Shown one piece after another: positions 35,510-43,602 of a DNA stretch of 64,000 bases; positions within the stretch are counted from its first letter, which is position 1; every line of letters begins with the position of its first letter. A program made the position numbers and the translations under genes. The stretch comes from CAVSWT01 sp963775245. Lineage in GTDB: Bacteria; Bacteroidota; Ignavibacteria; Ignavibacteriales; Ignavibacteriaceae. The notes under the pieces were generated by a model. The model ran no database searches, had not been told where the DNA came from, and saw only the letters and a list, made by a program, of their open reading frames with translations. The stretch lies in NCBI GenBank assembly GCA_963775245.1, contig CAVZID010000040.1, forward strand, positions 496,001 through 560,000. Reading direction: 5' to 3'.

Positions 35510-37483
35510 ATGAAAAGAATCTATAATTGGAAAAGATATTGGTGTTTAAGAGGTGGAAGAATTGATATTTCCGATGGTGGTTTTTTATATGATCCTGATT
35601 CAGAGTACAGTTATTTCCATTATCAGGATGTAAAGAGTTTTAAAGAATTAGCAAATATTCCATGTCTAGTTTTATTAGGTGAGCCAGGAATTGGTAAGAC
35701 AAACGAATTAAAAAATGCTATAAAAACTAATTATGATCTGTATAATTTGAATGAAGCACAAATTCATTTTGAAGAATTAAATCAATATTCTGATGAATCT
35801 CGATTAATAAACAACATTTTTAAAAGTGAAAAATTTTTAAAAGCTAAAAGTAATAATTTAGCCTATTTATTATTTTTAGATAGCCTTGATGAATGCAAAA
35901 TTAGGATTGATACAGTATCTGAAATTCTTTCGAAAGAACTAAAGTCAAATTATTGGCCAAATTTATTTTTCAGAATAACATGTAGAACAGCTGAGTGGAG
36001 TAACCATTTAGAAAATTCATTAATTGACGTATTTGAAAAAGAAAATACGGAATTTTATGAATTATGTCCTTTAAGAAGGAAAGACGTAATTATAACCTTA
36101 AAGGAAAATGATATTAATGAACAAGAATTTTTTAAGGAAATATATTTAAGAGGTGTACAACCTTTAACTATTAAACCTGTCACATTAAATTTTATTATCA
36201 ATTTACTTTTAAAGAACAATACACTTCCGCCGTCTCGCAAGGAAATATATGAAGAGGGGTTGAAATTATTGATTGAGGAATCGAATCCTACAAGGAAAGA
36301 ATCCAACCTATTAAAAAAATATTCCAATCAACAAAAATTAATAGTTGCACAGAGGATTGCTTCAATAATGATGTTATGCAACAAATCTTCAATTTGCTTA
36401 GAAAAAAATATTCAGGATATTGTTGAAACCGATATCTTCATCAACGATATCTGTGGAAAAGAAACTTTTACTAATGAAAATTTTGAAGTTTCTGAAGAGT
36501 TAGTAAGAGAAACGTTAAATACCGGTTTATTCGTACTACATAGTGCAAATAAACTCGGATGGTTCCATCAAACTTTTGCTGAATTTTTCACTGCCAGATA
36601 CTTATATATAAAAGAAATTGAAATGGGGCAATTATTGAACATACTATTCCAAAATTTAAATGGAGAACTAAAATCAATACCTCAATTAAATGAAGTAATT
36701 AGTTGGACCGTCACTTATATACCTAATTTATTCGAAAAGATTGTAGATAGTGATATTGAAGTTCTTCTAACTAGTGATGTTGCTTTACAAGATGAATTAA
36801 GTAAGGAAAAATTAATTAGCAAATTATTAAGATTATTTGGTGAGAAACAGATATTTGATATTAATTTTTCTTTTAAAATGCACTATCATAAGCTTAACCA
36901 CTCCAATATTGAAAACCAACTTAGAAATATAATTTGTGATAAAACAAATGATGATACCGTCAGAAATGAAGCGATTGATATAGCAGAAAAATGTTTTGTT
37001 AAAGATCTTTTAAATGACATATTAAATATATTTCTAGATAAGAATGAATCATTAAGAATTCGAAATAATGCTGGCTGGGCATTAAAAAATATTGGTGATG
37101 AGAATTATATTATTAAAATGAAGGATGTTTTATTAAGTGACTTGTCCGAAGATGTCAACGATGAATTAAAAGGTGTTTGTCTATTGGCCCTTTATCCAAA
37201 AAATATTTCATTTAGCGAATTATTTTCGGTATTGACTAAGAGAAAAAAATCTAATTCATACGGGAATTACGCTAGTTTTTTAAATAATTTCCATTTGTCG
37301 AATTATACTGAAAAGGACTTAATAATTGCCCTTAAATGGGTTTCAGAACAAGAGTCAAAGCATGGTCTTTATTTACAAGGTCTATCTGATATTATGAATG
37401 AAATAATGTTTATTGCGTTTAATTCTATTGAAAATAACAATGAAATTCTTGATGCTTATAAGAATGCTACGATTCACTTATAA
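35510..37483 (+). CDS. NACHT-type STAND NTPase (candidate defence protein, N-terminal part)
   Basis: 657 residues. A conserved N-terminal segment (WKRYWCLRGGRIDISDGGFL) precedes the NTPase: Walker A GEPGIGKT (residues 57-64), Walker B LLFLDSLDE (120-128), CRTAEW (sensor region), and FHQTFAEFFTARYL, the winged-helix end of NACHT modules. Residues about 430-657 are helical, HEAT-like (RNNAGWALKNIGD). STAND ATPases oligomerise on sensing an invader and trigger an effector. The stop codon (37481-37483) is followed in the same frame by five codons and the ATG of the next gene, so the two may be one interrupted 1.4-kb-residue-class protein of about 1,397 codons. Very AT-rich against its neighbours, suggesting transfer. 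Confidence 0.85.
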   Translation: MKRIYNWKRYWCLRGGRIDISDGGFLYDPDSEYSYFHYQDVKSFKELANIPCLVLLGEPGIGKTNELKNAIKTNYDLYNLNEAQIHFEELNQYSDESRLINNIFKSEKFLKAKSNNLAYLLFLDSLDECKIRIDTVSEILSKELKSNYWPNLFFRITCRTAEWSNHLENSLIDVFEKENTEFYELCPLRRKDVIITLKENDINEQEFFKEIYLRGVQPLTIKPVTLNFIINLLLKNNTLPPSRKEIYEEGLKLLIEESNPTRKESNLLKKYSNQQKLIVAQRIASIMMLCNKSSICLEKNIQDIVETDIFINDICGKETFTNENFEVSEELVRETLNTGLFVLHSANKLGWFHQTFAEFFTARYLYIKEIEMGQLLNILFQNLNGELKSIPQLNEVISWTVTYIPNLFEKIVDSDIEVLLTSDVALQDELSKEKLISKLLRLFGEKQIFDINFSFKMHYHKLNHSNIENQLRNIICDKTNDDTVRNEAIDIAEKCFVKDLLNDILNIFLDKNESLRIRNNAGWALKNIGDENYIIKMKDVLLSDLSEDVNDELKGVCLLALYPKNISFSELFSVLTKRKKSNSYGNYASFLNNFHLSNYTEKDLIIALKWVSEQESKHGLYLQGLSDIMNEIMFIAFNSIENNNEILDAYKNATIHL

Positions 37484-37498
37484 AATAATCATGATGAT

Positions 37499-39703
37499 AT
37501 GGTGTCAGATAAACTTGCTGATAAATTCTATGAACTTTATGAAAAAGATAATATAAAAAGAAGGAAGTTGATTAGAGCAATATTTAATTCTATGACATCT
37601 CCTTTAAAACAAATTGAATTATTTTATTCATTCCATAGACCTCTTGGATATAGAAAAGATTTCAAATGGGTTCTTAATCAGGCAATAGAAGAAGATGATG
37701 ATAATAAGAAGAGAGCATGGACAATTTTGGCAAGGTATTATTTTGACATTTCGAATGTCAAGGATATAGATACATTAATTATGTTTAGTATGAAGGAAAA
37801 AGTAATTTATGATGAGTTTAGTAGTTACTTAAAACCAATTAAGATAAATTCCGTACAAGCAAAAAGAGACAAGAATAATTATAATAAGTATTTAAAACCT
37901 AGAAATTGGGAAGCAAAAAAAGATTTGTATAAGCTTGACTATAAAGAAAATCTAATAAAGTTGTTGTGGAAATTAAAAGAAGGTAAACTCGATGCTTTGT
38001 GGCAGTTATTTAGGCAATTGGTTTATGATCCAGAAAAACAGACCAATCAAATTGAAGAATATTCCGATGTGATTAATTACAAAGGTTGGCAAATATTAAG
38101 TATTGAAGAAAAAGATTTAATCGTTTACTATTCAAAAAAGTATTTATATGAAATTGATCCCAAAACCGAAAAATGGTTTGGAATTAATAACTTTTATCGT
38201 CCTGCTGCAGCAGGTTATAAAATTATTAGATTACTTAATGATTACGATTTAGAATTTATAAAAAATCTACCTATTGAAATATTAAAAAAATGGGCACCTA
38301 TTATTATATCGTATCCAGAATATTTCGGAACTGGTGTGGATGATTACCCTAAAATAATAATTAAGTTCTTTTATGATAAAATTCCAAATGAAATGTTGAT
38401 ATTATTAAAAAAACTTATTGATATTGGAAGTCAAAAGGACGAACGAATTTGGATTATAAAGAAGTTTGAATATTGTTGGGATGATAATGTAAACGAAATA
38501 ATACATGATAAAATTATTGAAGAAGATTTACAAATGAATTGTTTTATCTCTTTAATAAGTGAACTCTTTAATAGGAAATATAAACCTACAATAGATTTTT
38601 CATTAGATAAATATTTAAATCATTTCTCTAATGACAAATTAAAATATGAAAAATCAAAAGTTGTATGCAAAGAATTGATATATAATTGCTTAAGGGAAAC
38701 ATGGAATACTCTATGGAAAATAATCAAAACCAATGAAAATTTTGGTAAAGAATTATTATTAAATATTGCTTATGAAAGAGAAGACGAAAAAAAATTTTTA
38801 ATGGAATTGTCTGAACTTGAATTAACAGAATTATTTATATGGTTAGAAGAAAAATTTCCAGAAAAGAATTTTGAAAAACCAGAGAATTACCATTTCGTTG
38901 ATCCAAGAGAAGAAATTGAAAACTTCAAATTCAAAATAATAAATGAATTAAATCAAAGAGGAAATAGCAATGCTTTAGCATTAATTATTCAAATTAAATT
39001 AAATTTTCCTAAGCTAACCTGGCTTGATCGTATTATATATGAATCTAAGATAATTATTAGACAAAAGAATTGGATTCCATTAAAACCAATTGAACTCTTA
39101 ACCTTATTAGAGGATAAAAATTTGAGATTTGTAAGCGATGAAAATGATTTAGTAAATATAATATTAGAATCATTAAGCAAGTTAAATATTGAAATGCATG
39201 GGACTACCCCTACTGTTAAATTTATATGGAATTCTGAACCAATTAAACCAAGATCAGAAGGGGATCTATCCGACTTTGTTAAATTACATTTACAGAAAGA
39301 TTTATCAAAAATAGTTGTCAATAGAGAGGTAGAAATTAGACCTACAGTTGGTAAATCAAAAGGCGAGAATACTGATCTATTAGTTCAGACTTTTGTAAAA
39401 TCTAACAATGATTTTATATCAGTTATTGTTGAAGTCAAAGGCTCTTGGAATCGGAATCTAAAAACTGATATGAATAATCAACTTAAATCAAGATATTTAA
39501 AAAATAATCAATGCAGATATGGAATTTATTTAGTTGGTTGGTTCTTATGTGATAGCTGGGATAAAAGAGATTATCGTTTTAAACAAAATCCAAAAATGGA
39601 AATCGAAAATGTGAAAAAGTTTTTTAATAAACAGGCAGCTAATTTAACTGATAAAGAGTATTATATTTATTCTTATATTTTAGATTGTAAATTAAATAGT
39701 TAA
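37499..39703 (+). CDS. Helical protein with C-terminal PD-(D/E)XK-like nuclease domain
   Basis: 734 residues. The first 580 are alpha-helical with no domain I recognise. Residues about 600-734 look like a restriction-endonuclease fold: NTDLLVQTFV (Asp about 626) then SVIVEVKGSW (Glu about 645, Lys about 647), the D...ExK arrangement, followed by QLKSRYLKNNQCRYGIYLVGW. This would be the DNA-cutting effector for the NACHT protein in front of it. It lies in the same reading frame as that protein, 15 bases after its stop, and has no recognisable ribosome site. Either a separate subunit or the C-terminal half of a gene split by a nonsense change. Confidence 0.7.
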   Translation: MVSDKLADKFYELYEKDNIKRRKLIRAIFNSMTSPLKQIELFYSFHRPLGYRKDFKWVLNQAIEEDDDNKKRAWTILARYYFDISNVKDIDTLIMFSMKEKVIYDEFSSYLKPIKINSVQAKRDKNNYNKYLKPRNWEAKKDLYKLDYKENLIKLLWKLKEGKLDALWQLFRQLVYDPEKQTNQIEEYSDVINYKGWQILSIEEKDLIVYYSKKYLYEIDPKTEKWFGINNFYRPAAAGYKIIRLLNDYDLEFIKNLPIEILKKWAPIIISYPEYFGTGVDDYPKIIIKFFYDKIPNEMLILLKKLIDIGSQKDERIWIIKKFEYCWDDNVNEIIHDKIIEEDLQMNCFISLISELFNRKYKPTIDFSLDKYLNHFSNDKLKYEKSKVVCKELIYNCLRETWNTLWKIIKTNENFGKELLLNIAYEREDEKKFLMELSELELTELFIWLEEKFPEKNFEKPENYHFVDPREEIENFKFKIINELNQRGNSNALALIIQIKLNFPKLTWLDRIIYESKIIIRQKNWIPLKPIELLTLLEDKNLRFVSDENDLVNIILESLSKLNIEMHGTTPTVKFIWNSEPIKPRSEGDLSDFVKLHLQKDLSKIVVNREVEIRPTVGKSKGENTDLLVQTFVKSNNDFISVIVEVKGSWNRNLKTDMNNQLKSRYLKNNQCRYGIYLVGWFLCDSWDKRDYRFKQNPKMEIENVKKFFNKQAANLTDKEYYIYSYILDCKLNS

Positions 39704-39750
39704 TATTATATCATTAAATCAATTTGCAGTCTGCATTCTTTAATCTCAAG

Positions 39751-39776
39751 TTGTCACAAACCAAAATTTGTGACAA
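39751..39776 (+). terminator. Hairpin after the NACHT/nuclease locus
   Basis: TTGTCACAAA (39751-39760) pairs perfectly with TTTGTGACAA (39767-39776), loop of six. It stands 48 bases behind the nuclease stop. No T-run, so termination is possible but unproven. Confidence 0.5.
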
Positions 39777-39933
39777 AGGAAAAGGTTAGCTACTAAAATT
39801 ATCTCCAATTCTTTTCATTTCTTACCAAAACATTCCAACCAGCTTTATTAGAAATAAAAACCTTTAATCAGTAACCTTTTTTTTTATCCTTAGTCTAATG
39901 TATTATAAAGTATTAAACTACGGGAGGAGTGAA

Positions 39934-40779
39934 ATGCTTAAAAATACAATTATCTTATCTATCATAATCTTAACAGCAGCATGGGTTAATGTTTACAGCG
40001 AAAACCTGGATGTAATTAAAGAGAAAACTTTCCAGATACAGCCCGGCAAAAATCTAAAGGTTGATGCATCAAGCGGGGGAGTATCAATTACTTCATGGGA
40101 TAAAAATGAAGTTTATGTTAAAATATTAGGGAATGAAAAGACAAAAGACAAAATGGAATTCAAATTTAAAAATGACGAAGATGAAGTTGTTGTAATTGCA
40201 AAAAAGAAAAATTGGTTCTCAGATTGGTTCTCAGGCGGAATTAAGCTGAGAATTGAAATTACAGTACCTAAAAATTTTAATACAAAAGTAGAAACCAGCG
40301 GCGGAGGCATAAGCGTTGAAGAAGTTTCCGGGAATATAAATCTGTCAACATCTGGCGGAGGAATAACATTTAAAAATGTCAGTGGTAAATTTGATGTTTC
40401 CACATCCGGCGGCGGTATAACGGGAATTAATTTTCACGGCGATCTCGATGCTTCGACTTCTGGAGGAGGCATTAGCTTAAGCGGGCGTGATTCTAAAATT
40501 AAAGCAGAAACTTCCGGCGGTAGTATCTCACTTGATTATGAAGGTGAAAATAAGGGCATCTACTTAAGCACATCCGGCGGAGGAATACAAATAAATCTTC
40601 CGGAAGATTTTAATGCATCTGCAAAATTATCTACATCAGGCGGCAGAGTTAACTGCAATTTAAAAGCTAATAATGCTTCTAAAATTTCATCTACAAAATT
40701 TATTGCAGATTTAAATAAAGGGGGAAATCCTCTTTATGCAGAAACTTCGGGAGGCGGTATTACTGTTTCAAAGAAGTAA
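39934..40779 (+). CDS. DUF4097-type beta-repeat protein
   Basis: 281 residues from ATG 39934, chosen because GGGAGGAG stands 4 bases before it and the signal peptide begins there. After the signal peptide (ending VYSE) the protein is a single-stranded beta-solenoid with at least nine TSGGG(I/R) or similar turns (SSGGVSITSWDKNEV, ETSGGGISVEEVSG, STSGGGITFKNVSG). DUF4097 domains are found in periplasmic or membrane-attached putative adhesins. No membrane anchor at the C-terminus, so probably periplasmic or outer-membrane associated. Function unknown. Confidence 0.85.
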   Translation: MLKNTIILSIIILTAAWVNVYSENLDVIKEKTFQIQPGKNLKVDASSGGVSITSWDKNEVYVKILGNEKTKDKMEFKFKNDEDEVVVIAKKKNWFSDWFSGGIKLRIEITVPKNFNTKVETSGGGISVEEVSGNINLSTSGGGITFKNVSGKFDVSTSGGGITGINFHGDLDASTSGGGISLSGRDSKIKAETSGGSISLDYEGENKGIYLSTSGGGIQINLPEDFNASAKLSTSGGRVNCNLKANNASKISSTKFIADLNKGGNPLYAETSGGGITVSKK

Positions 40780-40785
40780 AGATAA

Positions 40786-40907
40786 TCCGCAGCTTTGTTT
40801 TGTCCAGGTCCAAGAAAGAAAATTATTTTTTATTGGAGTTGGTTGCCCAAGTCTGGTATTGCCGGAGTTGTTTATAGTTTGATCGAGTCCGTAAATGATT
40901 TTTATAA
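40786..40907 (-). pseudogene. Decayed fragment of the FAD oxidoreductase gene (fourth copy)
   Basis: Read on the minus strand it gives IYGLDQTINNSGNTRLGQPT then PIKNNFLSWTWTK, against IYGFDQTLDNSGSTRLEHST and PIKNLYLSGAWTK near the C-terminus of the intact gene at 43603-45240. It lacks a start and the last part of the gene, and its broken end abuts the DUF4097 stop codon. Confidence 0.8.
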
Positions 40908-40920
40908 TATTAATTAATAA

Positions 40921-40957
40921 AGCCTTCTTTCATCCTCTGAAAGAAGGCTCATTTTTT
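40921..40957. terminator. Bidirectional rho-independent terminator
   Basis: AGCCTTCTTTCA (40921-40932) and its complement TGAAAGAAGGCT (40938-40949) form a perfect 12-bp stem with a 5-base loop, followed by CATTTTTTATT. It sits between convergent genes (DUF4097, plus; SnoaL-like, minus). Confidence 0.9.
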
Positions 40958-41002
40958 ATTCACATATTCATAAATAACAAATTTCTTCTCTGTCTTTTCT
41001 GT

Positions 41003-41428
41003 TTAAGGTTTTAATTTGCTGAGAACATCAAGCATTGCTGGAGATAAATCCGCATGGTGATGAATTATTTTCCACTTTCCATCCTTAAGCTGATAAATGT
41101 TAGTAACCCGCTGTCCTATCTTAACTTCATTCCCGGCAAGTTTAAATCCTCCAGTTTCTGTGCCTATCTCGTAAGCTACGTCGCCAAGAACACGGATAAG
41201 TTGATCCTTCAATTCAACTTTACCATCTGCTGCTAATCCGGCAACTTGATCGAAAGAATTCTTGACTGCTTTCCAGCCGACATCCCTGCCGTCGATCGGG
41301 TGCATAGCTGTTACGCTTTCATCATGCGACCAAATTCCATCCATTTTGCCGGCTACTCCTACCGACATGTCTGTTAAAGCATTATAGAACTGCTTTGATA
41401 CTTTACGGACATCTTCTTCTTTTGACAT
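41003..41428 (-). CDS. SnoaL/NTF2-like protein
   Basis: 141 residues. EDVRKVSKQFYNALTDMSVG, MDGIWSHDESVTAMHPIDGR, GWKAVKNSFDQV and WKIIHHHADLSP match the NTF2-like ketosteroid-isomerase fold used as small-molecule enzymes or ligand carriers. The sequence HHHADLS near the end is the SnoaL-3-type signature. No partner enzyme adjacent; it is flanked on both sides by decayed copies of the oxidoreductase 3' end, so it may be cargo of the same insertion process as the nearby toxin-antitoxin modules. Confidence 0.85.
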   Translation of the reverse strand: MSKEEDVRKVSKQFYNALTDMSVGVAGKMDGIWSHDESVTAMHPIDGRDVGWKAVKNSFDQVAGLAADGKVELKDQLIRVLGDVAYEIGTETGGFKLAGNEVKIGQRVTNIYQLKDGKWKIIHHHADLSPAMLDVLSKLKP

Positions 41429-41895
41429 TGACTCTTCTCCTTTTATTTAATGAATAAAAAAATAATGATTAAGCTAAAAATTCATGTACTACTTGCTTAT
41501 AAGAAATGAAACTATTGAAAAAGTTGTTTATTAAATAATAAAAATTGCTTTAATAAAATTTCTCAGGATAAGGTTATTCGTTTTGCCAAGAAAATCGTGC
41601 GGATTAATTTGATTATATTTTAATGACAATAATTATTTTATTTTACTCTATGTATCTCAGAATCATAGACTGAATTAGAATATAACACAACGAAATATTA
41701 ATTTCAGTTAATAATAGATTAATTTTTTTTAATTTTTATTTATTGACATTACCTTAAAAAGTTAGGACTTAAATTAACATTCTTATCACAATAATATTTA
41801 ATTAAGAAGATATATAAAATAATGTGAAGACAAAAATGAGAATATATGTCCCCTACAACGGAGGGGATTTAGGGGTGGGCATTCGACTAATAATG
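41429..41895. other. Intergenic region
   Basis: 467 bases of very AT-rich DNA. One repeat-like stretch CCCCTACAACGGAGGGG at about 41850-41866. Upstream part should hold the SnoaL-like gene promoter. No gene seen. Confidence 0.45.
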
Positions 41896-42087
41896 TTACC
41901 TCCAGTTTTTCATAATCTCATGGAAAAATTTTAGACCGTTGTAGAGAACGCTGTCAATAACTGCGGCTAGGTTTTCCCATGCACCGGAAAGATAAAGATT
42001 TATTATTTGGGTCGAATGATTAAGTTCAATAGTGAGCAGAATTGAAATCAAAGTATTAGCATCTTGTATAGAGAGATGAGTATCCAA
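41896..42087 (-). pseudogene. Decayed 3' end of the FAD oxidoreductase (third copy)
   Basis: 63 open codons whose last 43 align with the end of the intact gene at 43603-45240: NHSTQIINLYLSGAW against EHSTPIKNLYLSGAW, and SVLYNGLKFFHEIMKNWR against GVLYSGLECFGEIMKNWD. The GHGYGG glycine stretch is lost. It has no domain of its own, so it is a remnant and not a functional small protein. Confidence 0.82.
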
Positions 42088-42171
42088 TATTTAGTTCCTT
42101 TATATAAATTTGTTAAAATGTTTTACTGATTTACATCCTGGAAAATGTAATTTAATAATATGGAGTAAGTA

Positions 42172-42363
42172 ATGAACACAAAGATTTCCGATTTAAGTAT
42201 AGATGAATTAAAAGATTTAATATCTAAAACAGTTCAAGAAACTATGGAAGATTATCTTGAAGATTTAAAAGCTCTTTCAAGCAAAGAATACGTTGATTCT
42301 GTTAAAGAAGCCAGGGAAGATTATAAAGCAGGGAATTATAAAAGCCTCGATGAAACATTCTGA
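42172..42363 (+). CDS. Antitoxin of a RelE/ParE-type module
   Basis: 63 residues: ISDLSIDELKDLISKTVQET, EDYLEDLKALSSKEYVDSVK and EDYKAGNYKSLDETF. This is the pattern of short antitoxins paired with RelE-superfamily toxins, with an N-terminal dimer helix and C-terminal toxin-wrapping helix. Its stop overlaps the toxin start (TGATG). The toxin is now broken, so the antitoxin may be free of selection. Confidence 0.75.
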   Translation: MNTKISDLSIDELKDLISKTVQETMEDYLEDLKALSSKEYVDSVKEAREDYKAGNYKSLDETF

Positions 42364-42611
42364 TGTATAAAATCTTTATTACTAAAAGAGGTATTAAAGA
42401 TCTCGAAAATATTGATATAAAAACTAAATCTCGTATCGGAAATAAAATAAAAAATTTAATCGACAACCCTATTGGCAATAGTAAGAAATTATCTTCTCCA
42501 ATAATTGGTACATATGGATTTAGAGTGGGGAATTACTGAGTTATATATGATATTGAAGATGATAAAGTAATAGTATTAAGAATCGGACATCGAAAAGATA
42601 TTTATAAATAA
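42363..42611 (+). pseudogene. RelE/ParE-type toxin with in-frame stop
   Basis: 82 codons read MYKIFITKRGIKDLENID at the start, GTYGFRVGNY, a TGA at 42537-42539, then VIYDIEDDKVIVLRIGHRKDIY to the TAA at 42609-42611. RelE-family toxins have an Arg at the interrupted place (GxYRxxY), so CGA to TGA is the likely change. Without the stop it would be a full mRNA-cleaving or gyrase-directed toxin. The lesion removes the catalytic C-terminus including the GHR(K) residues. Probably an inactivated module. Confidence 0.85.
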
Positions 42612-42675
42612 AAAATACTTGTTACTCAATCTTCAGAAATTGGAATTACTTAAAAAATAAAAATTATCTTTCAAT

Positions 42676-42835
42676 CTTATCCCCACTCTTTCATAATCTC
42701 ACCAAAACATTCCAGGCCGCTGTAGAGAACACCTCCGTAACTATGTCCTAGCTTTGTCTAGACACCGGATAAATAAAGATTTTTTACAGTTGCCGATTGG
42801 ACAGGTACTACAGCGAGCCGAATTTTAGTTCCTTT
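42676..42835 (-). pseudogene. Decayed 3' end of the FAD oxidoreductase (second copy)
   Basis: Minus-strand translation gives VKNLYLSGV, a stop, TKLGHSYGGVLYSGLECFGE and IMKEWG, which follows the intact C-terminus (IKNLYLSGAWTKPGHGYGG, VLYSGLECFGEIMKNWD). It is less diverged than the copy at 41896. It ends at the same place as the intact gene, between the two toxin-antitoxin modules. Confidence 0.85.
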
Positions 42836-42910
42836 ATTAAGATTTATTATTTAAATTTGTTTAGTTTATTATAGGTACAAAATCTTAATGAAATTAATTT
42901 AAGGATAGAA

Positions 42911-43156
42911 ATGACAAAGCCATTAATTACTCTACCAGCACATTATGACGGCAGTTCAATCGTGCTTGATACGGATTTTAATTTACAGCCAAACGATAAA
43001 TTATTAATTACGGTGCTGCAATATGAAACTGATATGGATGAGAAAAAGGAGTGGACTGCTTCATCTTTATCTCAATTAAACAAATTATATACTGAAGATG
43101 AACCCGAATATCCTGTTTCACTTATTAAAGAACCAAATCCCGGATATAAAAAATGA
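42911..43156 (+). CDS. Putative antitoxin of a MazF/PemK-type module
   Basis: 81 residues: LPAHYDGSSIVLDTDFNLQP then NDKLLITVLQ, a short beta DNA-binding-like opening, and an acidic C-terminal half. The layout and the four-base overlap with the following MazF-type toxin (ATGA) mark it as the antitoxin. The family is not a classic MazE by sequence; assignment rests on the context. Confidence 0.72.
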   Translation: MTKPLITLPAHYDGSSIVLDTDFNLQPNDKLLITVLQYETDMDEKKEWTASSLSQLNKLYTEDEPEYPVSLIKEPNPGYKK

Positions 43157-43494
43157 AAGAAGGTGATGTTGTGCTTGCTGCTTTACCTCAAGCAGATGGT
43201 AAAACAAAACTGAGGCCTGTCCTTCTTCTTCGCAATCTTCCGGCTCCATATAATGATTTTCTTGTTTGCGGAATAAGTTCCCAGCTTCACCAGATGATTG
43301 ATAATTTCGATGATCCCATTTTAGTAAAAGATGAAGATTATAAGAAAAGTGAAATTATTAAAGAATCAATTATACGTTTGAGTTTTTTAGCTGTTGCAAC
43401 TTATAAAGATATTGCCGGAACAATAGGTAAAATTTCTGGAAAGCGACATCAAATATTATTAAAACGATTAAGCGATTATCTAATAAAAAAATAA
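43153..43494 (+). CDS. MazF/PemK-type toxin (mRNA interferase)
   Basis: 113 residues: EGDVVLAALPQADGKTKLRP then VLLLRNL, FLVCGISSQ, and SIIRLSFLAVATYKDI with IAGTIGKIS. This is the PemK/MazF barrel with the Arg of the KLRPVLLL strand, which is part of the active site. Such toxins cleave mRNA at short sequence motifs. No lesion was seen, so this module looks functional. It is flanked by the intact oxidoreductase end (43603) and by a decayed copy of that end (42676-42835). Confidence 0.85.
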   Translation: MKEGDVVLAALPQADGKTKLRPVLLLRNLPAPYNDFLVCGISSQLHQMIDNFDDPILVKDEDYKKSEIIKESIIRLSFLAVATYKDIAGTIGKISGKRHQILLKRLSDYLIKK

Positions 43495-43602
43495 AATAAT
43501 AATGCCTTCTTTCAATAGTTGTCTTGAACTTCTCAGTAATAGAACAAAAGTTATGCTAATTAACAATTCATCAAGCAATTGATGAATTCCTTCGTTCCAT
43601 AC

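Noticed and set aside
40300..40770. Repeated TCCGGCGGAGG-like words in the DUF4097 gene as a DNA repeat array
   Set aside because: They encode the TSGGGI turns at regular codon spacing; explained by the protein.
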